This document shows positions 28,701 through 36,708 of a stretch of 64,000 nucleotides of DNA, one piece after another. How positions within the stretch are numbered: position 1 is the first letter of the stretch; every line of letters starts with the position of its first letter. A program made the position numbers and the translations under genes. The DNA is from Glaciihabitans arcticus (GTDB lineage Bacteria; Actinomycetota; Actinomycetes; Actinomycetales; Microbacteriaceae): NCBI RefSeq assembly GCF_004310685.1, contig NZ_SISG01000001.1:2666001-2730000 (forward strand), in the 5' to 3' direction. Under the pieces are notes generated by a model, which saw only the letters and a list, made by a program, of their open reading frames with translations, was not told the DNA's origin and made no database searches.

Positions 28701-31700
28701 CGAGAGCTCCGACGACATCATGAACAAGACCCACCGGGCCGTCGTCGACACCCTGTACAACAACATCCACGGCATCCCGACCGACACCCCCATGTTCGAG
28801 AAGAACGGTTGGACGGGTGACGCGGCGGTCGGTGCCGAGATGTTCATGATGAACATCGATACCCACGAACTGTTCGCCAAGTGGATGCGCGACCTGCACG
28901 AGTCGCGCAACGCCGCGGGCGCACCCATGGTGATCGCTCCGAGCTCCGCGCAGTGGGGCGACTGGGGTGTGGCCCCGGTCTGGCACTCGGCCTACGTGAT
29001 GATCCCGTGGTGGCTGTACCAGTACGGCGGCGACAAGCGCGTGATCGAGGAGCAGTACGCCGGGATGAAGGCCTACGTCGACCTCGAGTACGGCCGGTCG
29101 CCCGGCGGTATCGCCGACTCGCGCCTCGGCGACTGGGTGAGCCCCGAGGCGAGCCCCGCGGGCAGCAACGCTCCCGAAGACACCAAGGTCTCGGCCACGG
29201 CGTACCTCTACGAGATGCTCGTGACGATGCAGAAGACGGCGACCCTCACCGGTCGCACCGCAGATGCCACGCAGTTCGGCGCCCGTGCGGCAGTGGTCAA
29301 GGACGCGTTCAACGCGCGCTTCCTCGACGAGGCCGGCGGCTACTACAAGGGGTCCGGCGACCGCGGCTACCGCCAGACGCACAACGTGCTCGCCCTCGCC
29401 TTCGACCTGGCGCCCGACGCGGCCATGGCGCAGCGCGTCGCCGACAGCATCGTCGTCGACGTGCGCGCCAAGGGCACAACCCTCAACACCGGTGTGCTCG
29501 GCACGAAGTACCTGCTGCCCGTGCTCACGCGCTACGGCCACGAGGACGTCGCCTACGAGCTCGCCGTGCAGACCGCCTACCCGAGCTGGGGCTACCAGAT
29601 CAACAATGGCGCGACCTCGATGTGGGAGCACTGGTCGACGGAGGCCCGCTCCCTCGGTCACTACTTCCTCGGCACGGTCGACGACTGGTTCTATCACGAC
29701 GTCGCCGGTATCCGGGCGTCGGAGACCAGCGGCTACCGCGACATCTCCATCGCCCCGAAGATCACCGGCCAGGCGCTGAGCTGGGCGAAGGCAACCACGC
29801 AGACGCCGTTCGGCCCGGTCAGCTCCGACTGGCGCACCACCGCGACGGGGCTCAGCCTCGACGTGAACGTGCCGGTAGGTTCGGTCGCCACGGTTCGTGT
29901 GCCCGCGAGCAGCATCTACGCGGTCACCGAGGGCGGCACACCACTCGCCGATGCGCCCGGAGTCCGCTCGGCGACCATCGACGGCGCGGATGTCGTGGTG
30001 GTCGTGGGCTCCGGTGCCTACGCCTTCTCCGTCAACACGAGTGTCGGTGAGCTCGGGGTCATCCTCGAAAGAATCGACGACCTCGAAGCGACCATCGTCG
30101 ACCTCGTCGGTAACGGCGAGCTCACGAACGCGCAGCGCAACCGGCTTGTCACTGCTCTGGATGCGCAGCGCGCCCTCGTCTTCGAGGCCATCGCGAAGCT
30201 GGGCGATGGCGAGCGGGTGGGCGCCGCGCGCGACGTCGCCAAGCTCGTGACCAGCCTCGACGGCCTGGATGAGAACATCACCGCACTCGACACCTCGACG
30301 GCGTCGAAGGACGCGCTCGCCGAAGGCGCGGATGCGATTCGAACGCTCGTCTATACGGTCGTGAGCTCGCTGCTCGGTGTCACCGCTGACGCCTCGCTCG
30401 CGCCGGCCGGCGTCAAGCCGGGGGAGTCGACCACCGCCACGGTGCGACTGCAGAACGGCGGCACCGCGGTGCTCGGCGCCGTTTTGCTCGAGGTCACGCC
30501 GCCGACCGACGACTGGACCGTCACGCCCTCGGGTGAGCGCAGCATCGCGACGGCCCTCGAGGCGGGAGCGACGGCCTCGGCCGATGTGCGACTGACCTCG
30601 CCGGCCGACGCGCTGCCGGGCGCCACGCCTACGACGGCGCACCTCGCCTACGGCTTCGACGGCGTTCGCATCCTCGTGGACGTGCCGGTCGCGACCACGG
30701 TGGACTCCGCGCTCACCGTCAGCTCGGCGACCATCGCCCCCACCACCGTGCAGCCGGGCGACGCGGCGACGCTCACCGTGACGCTCGCGAACTCGGGCGC
30801 GCAGTCGACGACGGGCTCGCTCGTCACGACCGTTCCCGCGGGCTGGACGACGCCGCTCGCGACGCCGGTAACCCTGGTTCCGGCCGGCGGTACGGTGACC
30901 CTGAAGGTGCCCGTGTTCGTTCCGCTCTCCTCGTCGACCGCGTCCCTGGCGGCGCCGATCGAGTTCGACTTCCGCAGCGGCAGCGTGGTGCACGCCACCG
31001 GCAGTGTGCCGCTGGCCGTCGCCCTCGCACCGCTCGGCACGAGCTACGACCACGCCGACCTCGGCGAGCCGACCTCGGAGACCGCGCACAACATCGCCGC
31101 CTCCGGTGGCCTCGGCAACCGCAACTCGGAGGCGGGGCTCACCCGCCGCTACGCCGGTCACCTGGTCGACTACTCCTCGTTCGAGTTCGACATGACGGTG
31201 GAGGCGGGCGAGCCGTTCGTCATCCGCTCGATCGAGACCTACGACCGTTCGCAGACCAAGCGTTACAAGATCTACGTCGACGGCCAAGAGGTGCACCTGC
31301 GGCAATTCCCGCACACCACGGGAGCGGGCACCGAGACCTTCGACGTGCTGGTGCCGGCCCGCTACGCGACCGACGGCACGGTGCACCTGAAGTTCGAGAC
31401 GCAGACCGACCACAGCTTCTACGATCCATCGATCGCGGACGTGTGGACGCTTCCGGTGTCCGCGGACTCCGTCGCGCCGCAGGTCTCTGCGGTGCTCGAT
31501 CCCGCCTCGCCCGACCGAGCGACCGGCTGGTACCGCGAGGACGGGGTCTCCGTCGAGCTGCTCAGCCGGGACGACCGCAGCGGGGCGCCGGGCATCCGGT
31601 ACTCGATCGACGGAGCGGCAGTCACCGACTACACGGCTCCGCTGGCGCTGAGTGGTGAAGGCGTGCAGGGCATCGTGTACAGCGCGGTGGATGCCGCAGG

Positions 31701-32340
31701 CAACCGTTCGGCGAACGCCGAGCTGACCGTGCGCATCGACACGGTTGCACCGGTCACGACCGCCACGCTGGGATCGACCTTCACGGCCGGTATCGCGAAG
31801 GGCGCCGGATCGATCGCCTTCGCGGCAACGGACGCGACCTCGGGCCTGAAGCGCACCCAGTACCGTGTGGATGGGGGTGCCTGGACGACCGGGGCGAGCC
31901 TCACGCTCTCCGCGATCGGCCAGTACAGCATCGACTACCGCTCGGTGGATGTCGCGGGCAACGTCGAGGCGGAGCGCACGGTCGAAGCAAAGATCATCGC
32001 CGTGCCGAACCCGCCGACGACGCCCACCCACCCGACGAACCCGAAGCCGCCGAAGCCCCCCAAGGCGCCCTCGGCGAACCCGGGGACCGGCGGCGGCGGC
32101 GGATCGTCGGCGGACGACACCGACGACGAGGAGGTCACCGAACCGACGGCGGAGCCCACGGCCGAGCCGACACCCGCACCGGAGCCGACGACCGACGCGC
32201 CCGAGCCGAGCGACCCCGTGGTCGCCGCGCCCGACGCCGACAGCGGCTTCGACCCTGGGCTGATCGCGTGGATCGTCGCCGGTCTCCTGCTGCTGCTCGG
32301 CGGTGGTGGAGCGGCGCTGTTCATCGCTCGACGACGCTGA
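25765..32340 (+). CDS. Giant secreted, membrane-anchored GH78 alpha-L-rhamnosidase
   Basis: Starting at ATG 25765 the protein has 2191 residues and a Sec signal (MKTSRLPALALAMILALTGA...VAA). Approximate layout: fibronectin-like N domain 30-150; three jelly-roll modules resembling rhamnose-binding CBM67 starting at 164, 335 and 508 (SWIHPP, SWILAG, SWIWTP); further beta domains to 960; catalytic (alpha/alpha)6 barrel 960-1320 with DTPMFEKNGWTGDA near 1006 and NGATSMWEHW near 1280, which hold the expected acid and base glutamates. Then follow a helical spacer (1425-1520), NEW3-like beta domains, the DPSIADVWTLP module (1759-1897), OmpL47-like Ig domains, a Pro/Thr-rich linker, one membrane helix and RRR. 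No LPXTG is present. It releases terminal L-rhamnose from polysaccharides or glycosides; an alternative start lies at 25747. Confidence 0.93.
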   Translation: MKTSRLPALALAMILALTGAVTTALPAVAADVVTLSGLAVEKKVEPVGIDVEKPRFSWITSSTTRDISQESYRLRVSENADATGGWDSGVVASDASANVEYTGPALDPATRYSWRVDVVTSAGAATATSEFRTGLYDAADWQNSAWIGNDRVQETAAVSANLTGASWIHPPYTGSNTPPGYFRKAFTLTAGKTVESAELVMAADSGFAAFLNGTQVSSRPATADAWKLAARTAVQVQPGANQFAVRLNNSAKTYGAVVGKLTILFTDGSTQTVSTDATWSSSQTATSGWHLSSFAQSGWVAAAARAVYGAGPWGAQVVVPAVATPDTGLNLDTASWILAGAGSTNPVPSTLFRKVIPVSTTKQVAWAQLAVSGDQVVDTYWNGELVAQNLGTNDEWQTADVVNVAARGGDNVLAIALTTPGNAPYGGVLARVRIGYTDGTSTEAMTDTGFLSKLGSLATAPAGWTTVGFDTTGWTNARDMGLYRGLVYGDRVAVPSLSATQAELSLTGSSWIWTPDSNPPPGEDRAFRKTIDTPPGKTATKAEIIITADDSFRLSVNGRLVGFTEGAVNEWQSSKRFTTDLAASRNVFAVRTTNGPGSAAGLVAAIRVSYSDGSSQIVRTGADWKGSKVIPNGFEATGFDDSAWGVSVVQAAFGSGPWGTGVRPPSADVNPAPLLRKQFAVTGAVRNATLFYAAGGYADFRVNGAAIGDDILAPGFTDYDDTVQYATADLTDQVDQGANAIGVELGRGFYGMTGSNVWNWEKPTWHDEPVVRAVLRIEYSDGRVENVITDDSWSIHDGPTRFDDLYGGELYDASFEQNGFDTVGFNDASWDDASEVRGPRGELVNQRQQPIRVTEEIAAQSMTEPTPGTFVVKFPRMLAGNVRITAEGDAGDQIRFQYGEKLRTTGLVNFDNNGGFGSGFQTDRFVLAGTGAPETWQAKFSYKGFQYIQVTGWPGGATPPLSAFTALVLHTDAAETGSFESSDDIMNKTHRAVVDTLYNNIHGIPTDTPMFEKNGWTGDAAVGAEMFMMNIDTHELFAKWMRDLHESRNAAGAPMVIAPSSAQWGDWGVAPVWHSAYVMIPWWLYQYGGDKRVIEEQYAGMKAYVDLEYGRSPGGIADSRLGDWVSPEASPAGSNAPEDTKVSATAYLYEMLVTMQKTATLTGRTADATQFGARAAVVKDAFNARFLDEAGGYYKGSGDRGYRQTHNVLALAFDLAPDAAMAQRVADSIVVDVRAKGTTLNTGVLGTKYLLPVLTRYGHEDVAYELAVQTAYPSWGYQINNGATSMWEHWSTEARSLGHYFLGTVDDWFYHDVAGIRASETSGYRDISIAPKITGQALSWAKATTQTPFGPVSSDWRTTATGLSLDVNVPVGSVATVRVPASSIYAVTEGGTPLADAPGVRSATIDGADVVVVVGSGAYAFSVNTSVGELGVILERIDDLEATIVDLVGNGELTNAQRNRLVTALDAQRALVFEAIAKLGDGERVGAARDVAKLVTSLDGLDENITALDTSTASKDALAEGADAIRTLVYTVVSSLLGVTADASLAPAGVKPGESTTATVRLQNGGTAVLGAVLLEVTPPTDDWTVTPSGERSIATALEAGATASADVRLTSPADALPGATPTTAHLAYGFDGVRILVDVPVATTVDSALTVSSATIAPTTVQPGDAATLTVTLANSGAQSTTGSLVTTVPAGWTTPLATPVTLVPAGGTVTLKVPVFVPLSSSTASLAAPIEFDFRSGSVVHATGSVPLAVALAPLGTSYDHADLGEPTSETAHNIAASGGLGNRNSEAGLTRRYAGHLVDYSSFEFDMTVEAGEPFVIRSIETYDRSQTKRYKIYVDGQEVHLRQFPHTTGAGTETFDVLVPARYATDGTVHLKFETQTDHSFYDPSIADVWTLPVSADSVAPQVSAVLDPASPDRATGWYREDGVSVELLSRDDRSGAPGIRYSIDGAAVTDYTAPLALSGEGVQGIVYSAVDAAGNRSANAELTVRIDTVAPVTTATLGSTFTAGIAKGAGSIAFAATDATSGLKRTQYRVDGGAWTTGASLTLSAIGQYSIDYRSVDVAGNVEAERTVEAKIIAVPNPPTTPTHPTNPKPPKPPKAPSANPGTGGGGGSSADDTDDEEVTEPTAEPTAEPTPAPEPTTDAPEPSDPVVAAPDADSGFDPGLIAWIVAGLLLLLGGGGAALFIARRR

Positions 32341-32341
32341 T

Positions 32342-32377
32342 CGCGGGGAGGGCGCCCGACCGGGTGCCCTCCCCGCG
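32342..32377 (+). terminator. Strong hairpin terminator after the first rhamnosidase
   Basis: A perfect 12-base GC stem (32342-32353 with 32366-32377) continues through one G-T and three G-C pairs to a GACC loop. No T-run follows, which is common for actinobacterial terminators. The next gene's -10 begins right at its 3' edge. Confidence 0.8.
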
Positions 32378-32390
32378 TAGGGTCGAGTCA
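32378..32390 (+). promoter_or_regulatory. Leaderless promoter -10 of the membrane-protein gene
   Basis: TAGGGT at 32378-32383, six bases, then the ATG at 32390. There is no room for a leader or a Shine-Dalgarno. Confidence 0.55.
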
Positions 32391-33037
32391 TGACCAATAA
32401 TCAGATCGCGCCCGAGGCCGTGCCGGCACCGCAGCCATACGCCGTGCAGCCGGCGCGCCCCGCCAGTCCGGAAAAGCGCGTGCGTGCGCAGCTCGCCCGC
32501 GTCACCGTCGGAGTCGGCGCGTACCTCACGTTCCTCGCGTTCTCCGGCCAGATCTATTCCGTGTTCATCGGCATGATGATTCCCGCCGGCGTCGTCGCTT
32601 TTATGATCGTGCAGGTCCTCATCGCCCTGGGTCTGATCGTTCTCGGATTCAGTTTCGCTCCGACGAGCGCGGTCCGACGCCTTCTCGCGATCGGGCTCAC
32701 GGTCGGCTTCGTGATCCTCGCGTTCGTGCTGGCCGTGACCCGGTTGAAGGGCAGCCCATTCGGTTCGGCGGGCATCCCGATCTCGCTCACCGTGGGCAAC
32801 GTGACGTTTATGCTCGTGGTTGCGGTGACCGTCGGCTGGCTCATCGTGCGGGAGCGCAACCCGCTCGCCCTGTTGTTCGTGGTGGTGGCCGGCGTCATCC
32901 CGCTCGCACAATGGAACATGATGCTAGGCGGTATCGAGTCCGGCATCACGCAGCTGGTGCTGATGTTCATCGGGATTCTCGTGTTCGTGGGCGTCGCGTG
33001 GCTCGGTCGCGCGGTGTCCGGGCCCGACAAGCACTGA
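32390..33037 (+). CDS. Polytopic membrane protein of unknown function
   Basis: The 215-residue product has a proline/alanine-rich cytoplasmic N-terminus (residues 1-40) and about six hydrophobic helices between residues 45 and 205, separated by short loops such as SFAPTSAVRR and RERNPLA. I do not recognise a family. It stands alone between a terminator and the ATP-grasp operon and appears to have its own leaderless promoter, so a link to rhamnose use is not supported. Confidence 0.8.
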   Translation: MTNNQIAPEAVPAPQPYAVQPARPASPEKRVRAQLARVTVGVGAYLTFLAFSGQIYSVFIGMMIPAGVVAFMIVQVLIALGLIVLGFSFAPTSAVRRLLAIGLTVGFVILAFVLAVTRLKGSPFGSAGIPISLTVGNVTFMLVVAVTVGWLIVRERNPLALLFVVVAGVIPLAQWNMMLGGIESGITQLVLMFIGILVFVGVAWLGRAVSGPDKH

Positions 33038-33088
33038 GCCGGCCACGCCGCCTTCCGCTCCCGAAACAACGCCGCAACATCAGCCGTC

Positions 33089-33101
33089 TAGGCTGGGCGA
33101 A
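33089..33101 (+). promoter_or_regulatory. Leaderless promoter -10 of the ATP-grasp operon
   Basis: TAGGCT at 33089-33094 is followed by six bases and the ATG at 33101, with no Shine-Dalgarno between. Confidence 0.55.
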
Positions 33102-34801
33102 TGGGAGACCTGTTCGACGGCTACGGAGCGACTGCTACACGCTCGAGTGGCACGTCCGCGTTCGATGAGATGTTCTCCAAGCCGGGCACCGCGCGAGCTC
33201 CGTACAAGGAGATCCACGCGGCGCTCGCCCAGATGACCCAGGACGAGTTGCGTGGTCGCACCGACGCCCTCGCCTCCTCCTACCTCGCCCAGGGTGTCAC
33301 CTTCGACTTCGCCGGCGAGGAGCGTCCCTTCCCACTCGACGCCGTGCCGCGGGTCATCGCCCAGGCCGAGTGGCTCGAGGTCGAGGCCGGCATCAAGCAG
33401 CGCGTGCGTGCTCTCGAGGCTTTCCTCGCCGACATCTACGGCAAGCAGGAGGCGGTTCGGGATGGCGTCATTCCGGCCAAGCTGATCACGTCGTCCAGCC
33501 ACTTCCACCGCGAGGCCGCGGGCATCGAACCCGCGAACGGCGTGCGCATCCAGGTCAGCGGCATCGACCTCATCCGCGATGAGCAAGGTGGATGGCGCGT
33601 GCTCGAGGACAACGTGCGCGTCCCGTCCGGCGTGTCCTACGTCATCTCGAATCGTCGGGTCATGGCGCAGACGCTGCCCGAGCTGTTCGTCTCGATGCGC
33701 GTGCGCCCGGTCGGCGACTACCCGCACAAGCTCCTGCAGGCGCTGCGCGCGTCCGCCCCCGATGGCGTGGATGACCCGAATGTCGTGGTGCTCACGCCCG
33801 GCGTCTACAACTCGGCCTATTTCGAGCACACGCTGCTCGCGCGGTTGATGGGCGTCGAGCTCGTAGAGGGCCGCGACCTGTTCTGCTCCGGCGGTCGGGT
33901 GTTCATGCGCACCACCAGCGGACCGACCCGCGTCGACGTGATCTATCGCCGAGTGGATGACGAGTTCCTAGACCCGCTGCAGTTCCGCGCCGACTCGATG
34001 CTCGGCAGCCCGGGCCTGATGCTCGCGGCGCGCCTCGGCAACGTCACCATCGCCAACGCGGTCGGCAACGGCGTCGCCGATGACAAGCTCGTGTACACCT
34101 ACCTGCCCGAACTCACGAAGTACTACCTCGGTGAGGACCCGATCCTCAAGAACGTCGACACCTGGCGCCTCGAAGATCCGGGCGCCCTCGAGGAGGTGCT
34201 CGACCGCCTCGACGAGCTCGTGGTCAAGCCGGTCGACGGCTCCGGGGGCAAGGGCCTCGTTGTGGGACCCGCCGCGTCGAAGGACGAGCTCGAGAAGCTC
34301 CGCAAGACGCTCATCAAGGATCCGCGCGGCTGGATCGCCCAGCCCGTTGTGCAGCTTTCGACGATCCCCACGCTGGTCGACGACGGGATGCGGCCGAGGC
34401 ACGCCGACCTCCGCCCCTTCGCCGTGAACGACGGCAAGGACATCTGGGTGCTCCCCGGTGGGCTGACGCGCGTCGCGCTGCCCGAGGGCGAACTCGTCGT
34501 GAACTCCTCGCAGGGTGGCGGCTCGAAGGATACCTGGGTGGTCGGACTCGACCCGCTGCAGGTGTCGCGCCACTCGATCCAGGGCCTCGTCGCCGACCAG
34601 GCGTCGAACACCCAGTCGATCCCGATCATCTCTGCCGAGCACCTGCAGGACCACGGACCCGAGGATCGGCCCAAGGGCAACGGCCAGCAGGAGCAGCAGC
34701 AGCAAAGCGGTGGAGCTAGGGGCAATCGCGCCAGCGATTGCGCGACCCCAGCTCCGAGGGAGCCTGCGACCGAGGTCGCGTGTGAGGAGCCATCATGCTG
34801 A
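33101..34801 (+). CDS. Circularly permuted ATP-grasp protein (COG2308)
   Basis: The 566-residue protein matches the circularly permuted ATP-grasp type 2 family: YKEIHAALAQMTQDELRGR at the N-terminus, GWRVLEDNVRVPSGVSYVI, LPELTKYYLGEDPIL, and the nucleotide-binding DELVVKPVDGSGGKGLVVG. ATP-grasp enzymes usually ligate a carboxylate to an amine or thiol. It is first in a three-gene cassette with an alpha-E protein and a transglutaminase, a widely conserved set predicted to be a peptide ligation/cleavage system. The last 45 or so residues are atypical, glutamine-rich and encoded by DNA containing two palindromes. Confidence 0.9.
   Translation: MGDLFDGYGATATRSSGTSAFDEMFSKPGTARAPYKEIHAALAQMTQDELRGRTDALASSYLAQGVTFDFAGEERPFPLDAVPRVIAQAEWLEVEAGIKQRVRALEAFLADIYGKQEAVRDGVIPAKLITSSSHFHREAAGIEPANGVRIQVSGIDLIRDEQGGWRVLEDNVRVPSGVSYVISNRRVMAQTLPELFVSMRVRPVGDYPHKLLQALRASAPDGVDDPNVVVLTPGVYNSAYFEHTLLARLMGVELVEGRDLFCSGGRVFMRTTSGPTRVDVIYRRVDDEFLDPLQFRADSMLGSPGLMLAARLGNVTIANAVGNGVADDKLVYTYLPELTKYYLGEDPILKNVDTWRLEDPGALEEVLDRLDELVVKPVDGSGGKGLVVGPAASKDELEKLRKTLIKDPRGWIAQPVVQLSTIPTLVDDGMRPRHADLRPFAVNDGKDIWVLPGGLTRVALPEGELVVNSSQGGGSKDTWVVGLDPLQVSRHSIQGLVADQASNTQSIPIISAEHLQDHGPEDRPKGNGQQEQQQQSGGARGNRASDCATPAPREPATEVACEEPSC
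34712..34779 (+). repeat. Two palindromes inside the 3' end of the ATP-grasp gene
   Basis: Arms GGAGCT (34712-34717) and AGCTCC (34750-34755) enclose a GGGG/CCCC pair and an inner CAATCGC-GCCA-GCGATTG hairpin. A second perfect dyad GCGACC-GA-GGTCGC lies at 34766-34779. Both are within the reading frame and encode a tail unlike the rest of the protein. The pattern resembles a REP-like palindromic insertion. Confidence 0.6.
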
Positions 34802-35724
34802 GCCGCATCGCCGAATCACTGTTCTGGATCGGCCGCTACATCGAGCGTTCCGACGGCACGGCCCGCATCCTCGACGTCCACCTGCAGCTGCTGCTCGAGG
34901 ACCCGTGGATCGAGGAAGACCTCGCCTGCCGGTCCCTGCTGAGCGTGATGGGCTCGGAAGCCCCCGAAGATCAGGTGCTCACCCGCCAGGACGTGCTGAG
35001 CATCCTCGCCGTCGACCGGTCCGAACCCGCATCCATCGCCTATTCGCTCGGAGCAGCCCGCGAGAACGCACGCCGCGCTCGCGAGATCGTGTCCACCGAG
35101 CTGTGGGAGTGCCTCAACACGACCCGCGCGCGTATGCCGCGCAAGGTGTCGAGCGACAAGGTGCACGAGTTCTTCGGCTGGGTGCGCGAGCGCTCGGCCC
35201 TCGCCGTCGGCATCATCGAGTCGGCGACGAGCCGCGACGAGGCCTGGCAGTTCTTCACTCTCGGCCGCTCGATCGAGCGCGCCGACATGACCGCGCGCCT
35301 ACTCGCCACGCGCTCGCTCACCGAGGCGTCCGGCCCATCGTGGACGACGATCCTGCGCAGCTGCGGCGCATACGAGTCCTACCTGCGCACCTACCGCGGT
35401 GTGCCGAGCGCGCGCAACGCCGCCGAGTTCCTGCTGCTCGACCGCCTGTTCCCGCGCAGCATCCTGTTCTCGGTGTCCCGCGCCGAGGCCTGCATGCGTG
35501 AGATCGAGCCCCGCGCCGACCGGGTCGGAGTCTCCGACCAGGCCCAGCGCCTGCTCGGGCAGATCCGCTCCGAGCTCGAGTACCGTCCGATCGCCGACAT
35601 CCTCGACGACCTGCCGCACCACATGGACAATGTGCAGCTCGCCACGAGCGCCGCATCAGAGGCCATCCGCCAGCGCTACTTCCCGACGAACGCCGCGCCG
35701 AGCTGGGTGGGAGAGAGCTCATGA
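34795..35724 (+). CDS. Alpha-E domain protein (COG2307/DUF403)
   Basis: The 309-residue protein is all-helical, beginning MLSRIAESLFWIGRYIERSD, with the repeated family motif again at FFTLGRSIERADMTARLL and the region RNAAEFLLLDRLFPRSILFS. Alpha-E proteins occur almost always beside a circularly permuted ATP-grasp and a transglutaminase; their biochemical role is not established. The ATG lies seven bases inside the ATP-grasp gene and its stop overlaps the transglutaminase start by 4 bp. Confidence 0.92.
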   Translation: MLSRIAESLFWIGRYIERSDGTARILDVHLQLLLEDPWIEEDLACRSLLSVMGSEAPEDQVLTRQDVLSILAVDRSEPASIAYSLGAARENARRAREIVSTELWECLNTTRARMPRKVSSDKVHEFFGWVRERSALAVGIIESATSRDEAWQFFTLGRSIERADMTARLLATRSLTEASGPSWTTILRSCGAYESYLRTYRGVPSARNAAEFLLLDRLFPRSILFSVSRAEACMREIEPRADRVGVSDQAQRLLGQIRSELEYRPIADILDDLPHHMDNVQLATSAASEAIRQRYFPTNAAPSWVGESS

Positions 35725-36566
35725 ACCGCCTTCGCATCCGCCACATGACCGGCTTCCACTACGGCGGGGACGTCACGGCGTCCTACAACGAGGCCCGAAT
35801 GCTCCCCGTCTCGGCAGACGGCCAGCTCGTGCTGTTCTCGAACCTCGAGATCCTGCCGATCTCCAGCCAGCACACCTACGTCGACTACTGGGGTTCCCGG
35901 GTCGCGTCCTTCGAGATCCTCACGCCGCACCATGACCTGTCGCTCACCGCCACGAGCCTCGTGGAGGTGCGTCCACAGGCGCACGCTGAGCTCAAGCTGT
36001 CGTGGGACGATCTGACCCGCGCCTCAGAGAGCGCCACCTCCTACATTGAGCAGACCGCGCAGACCCGCCGCACCGCGCCGCCGGATGACGTTCTGGCGAT
36101 CGCCGCCGAGATCGCCGGACGTGCCGGCTCCCCGTGCGAGGCCGCTCTCGAGATCTGCACGGCGATCGGCGATGCGATGGAGTACATGCACGGCGTCACC
36201 GCCGTGACCTCCACCGCGAAGGAGGCCTGGGCGGTGCGCAAGGGCGTCTGCCAGGACATCACGCACATCGCACTCGGCGCCCTGCGCTCGGTCGGAATCC
36301 CGGCCCGCTATGTGTCCGGCTACCTGCACCCGAAGCCGTCCGCCGAGATCGGCGAGACGATAGCCGGCGAATCGCACGCCTGGGTGGAGTGGTTCTGCGG
36401 CGAGTGGCGCGGCTTCGACCCGACGAACCTGATCGACATCGGCGACCGTCACGTCACGGTCGGCCGCGGTCGCGACTACAACGACGTGCCGCCCCTTCGT
36501 GGCGTCTACGCCGGCCCGTACGGCTCCGAGCTCTTCGTCAAGGTGGAGATCACCCGCGAGAGCTAG
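35721..36566 (+). CDS. Transglutaminase-like cysteine peptidase family protein (COG1305)
   Basis: The 281-residue protein has the N-terminal beta domain of this family (RIRHMTGFHYGGDVTASYNE) and the papain-like core with catalytic Cys in VRKGVCQDITHIALGALRS, His in GESHAWVEWFCG and Asp in GFDPTNL. Such proteins hydrolyse or form amide bonds. With the ATP-grasp and alpha-E genes it completes the conserved three-gene cassette; the substrate is unknown. No signal peptide is seen, so it acts in the cytoplasm. Confidence 0.92.
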   Translation: MNRLRIRHMTGFHYGGDVTASYNEARMLPVSADGQLVLFSNLEILPISSQHTYVDYWGSRVASFEILTPHHDLSLTATSLVEVRPQAHAELKLSWDDLTRASESATSYIEQTAQTRRTAPPDDVLAIAAEIAGRAGSPCEAALEICTAIGDAMEYMHGVTAVTSTAKEAWAVRKGVCQDITHIALGALRSVGIPARYVSGYLHPKPSAEIGETIAGESHAWVEWFCGEWRGFDPTNLIDIGDRHVTVGRGRDYNDVPPLRGVYAGPYGSELFVKVEITRES

Positions 36567-36609
36567 GTCGCGCGGTCGGTTCGGGATGTCCCACCCTCGA
36601 GTTGCGGAT

Positions 36610-36641
36610 AATCGACCTTCGCCCGGCATCCAAGGTCGATT
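36610..36641. terminator. Hairpin between convergent operons
   Basis: AATCGACCTT (36610-36619) and AAGGTCGATT (36632-36641) form a perfect ten-base stem with a 12-base loop, between the transglutaminase stop and the convergent MFS stop. A bidirectional terminator is the simplest reading. A second short dyad CGTAAC-GA-GTTACG lies at 36684-36697. Confidence 0.6.
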
Positions 36642-36708
36642 TCCCGAAACTGGATCGATTCAGGGAAGCGGGGAAACGACCCGCGTAACGAGTTACGACG
36701 AAAAGTAG

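Noticed and set aside
28783-28822. Catalytic-site loss in the first rhamnosidase, because it lacks the ARDERLGWTGD form
   Set aside because: FEKNGWTGD keeps the glutamate and the GWTGD core, and as far as I recall this variant is normal in some actinobacterial GH78 enzymes.
26767-32397. A minus-strand frame of 1876 codons opposite the first rhamnosidase
   Set aside because: The opposite strand encodes a clear GH78 enzyme with signal peptide and motifs. The antisense frame is Arg/His/Gly/Asp-rich, has no recognisable motif, and is an artefact of high third-position GC.
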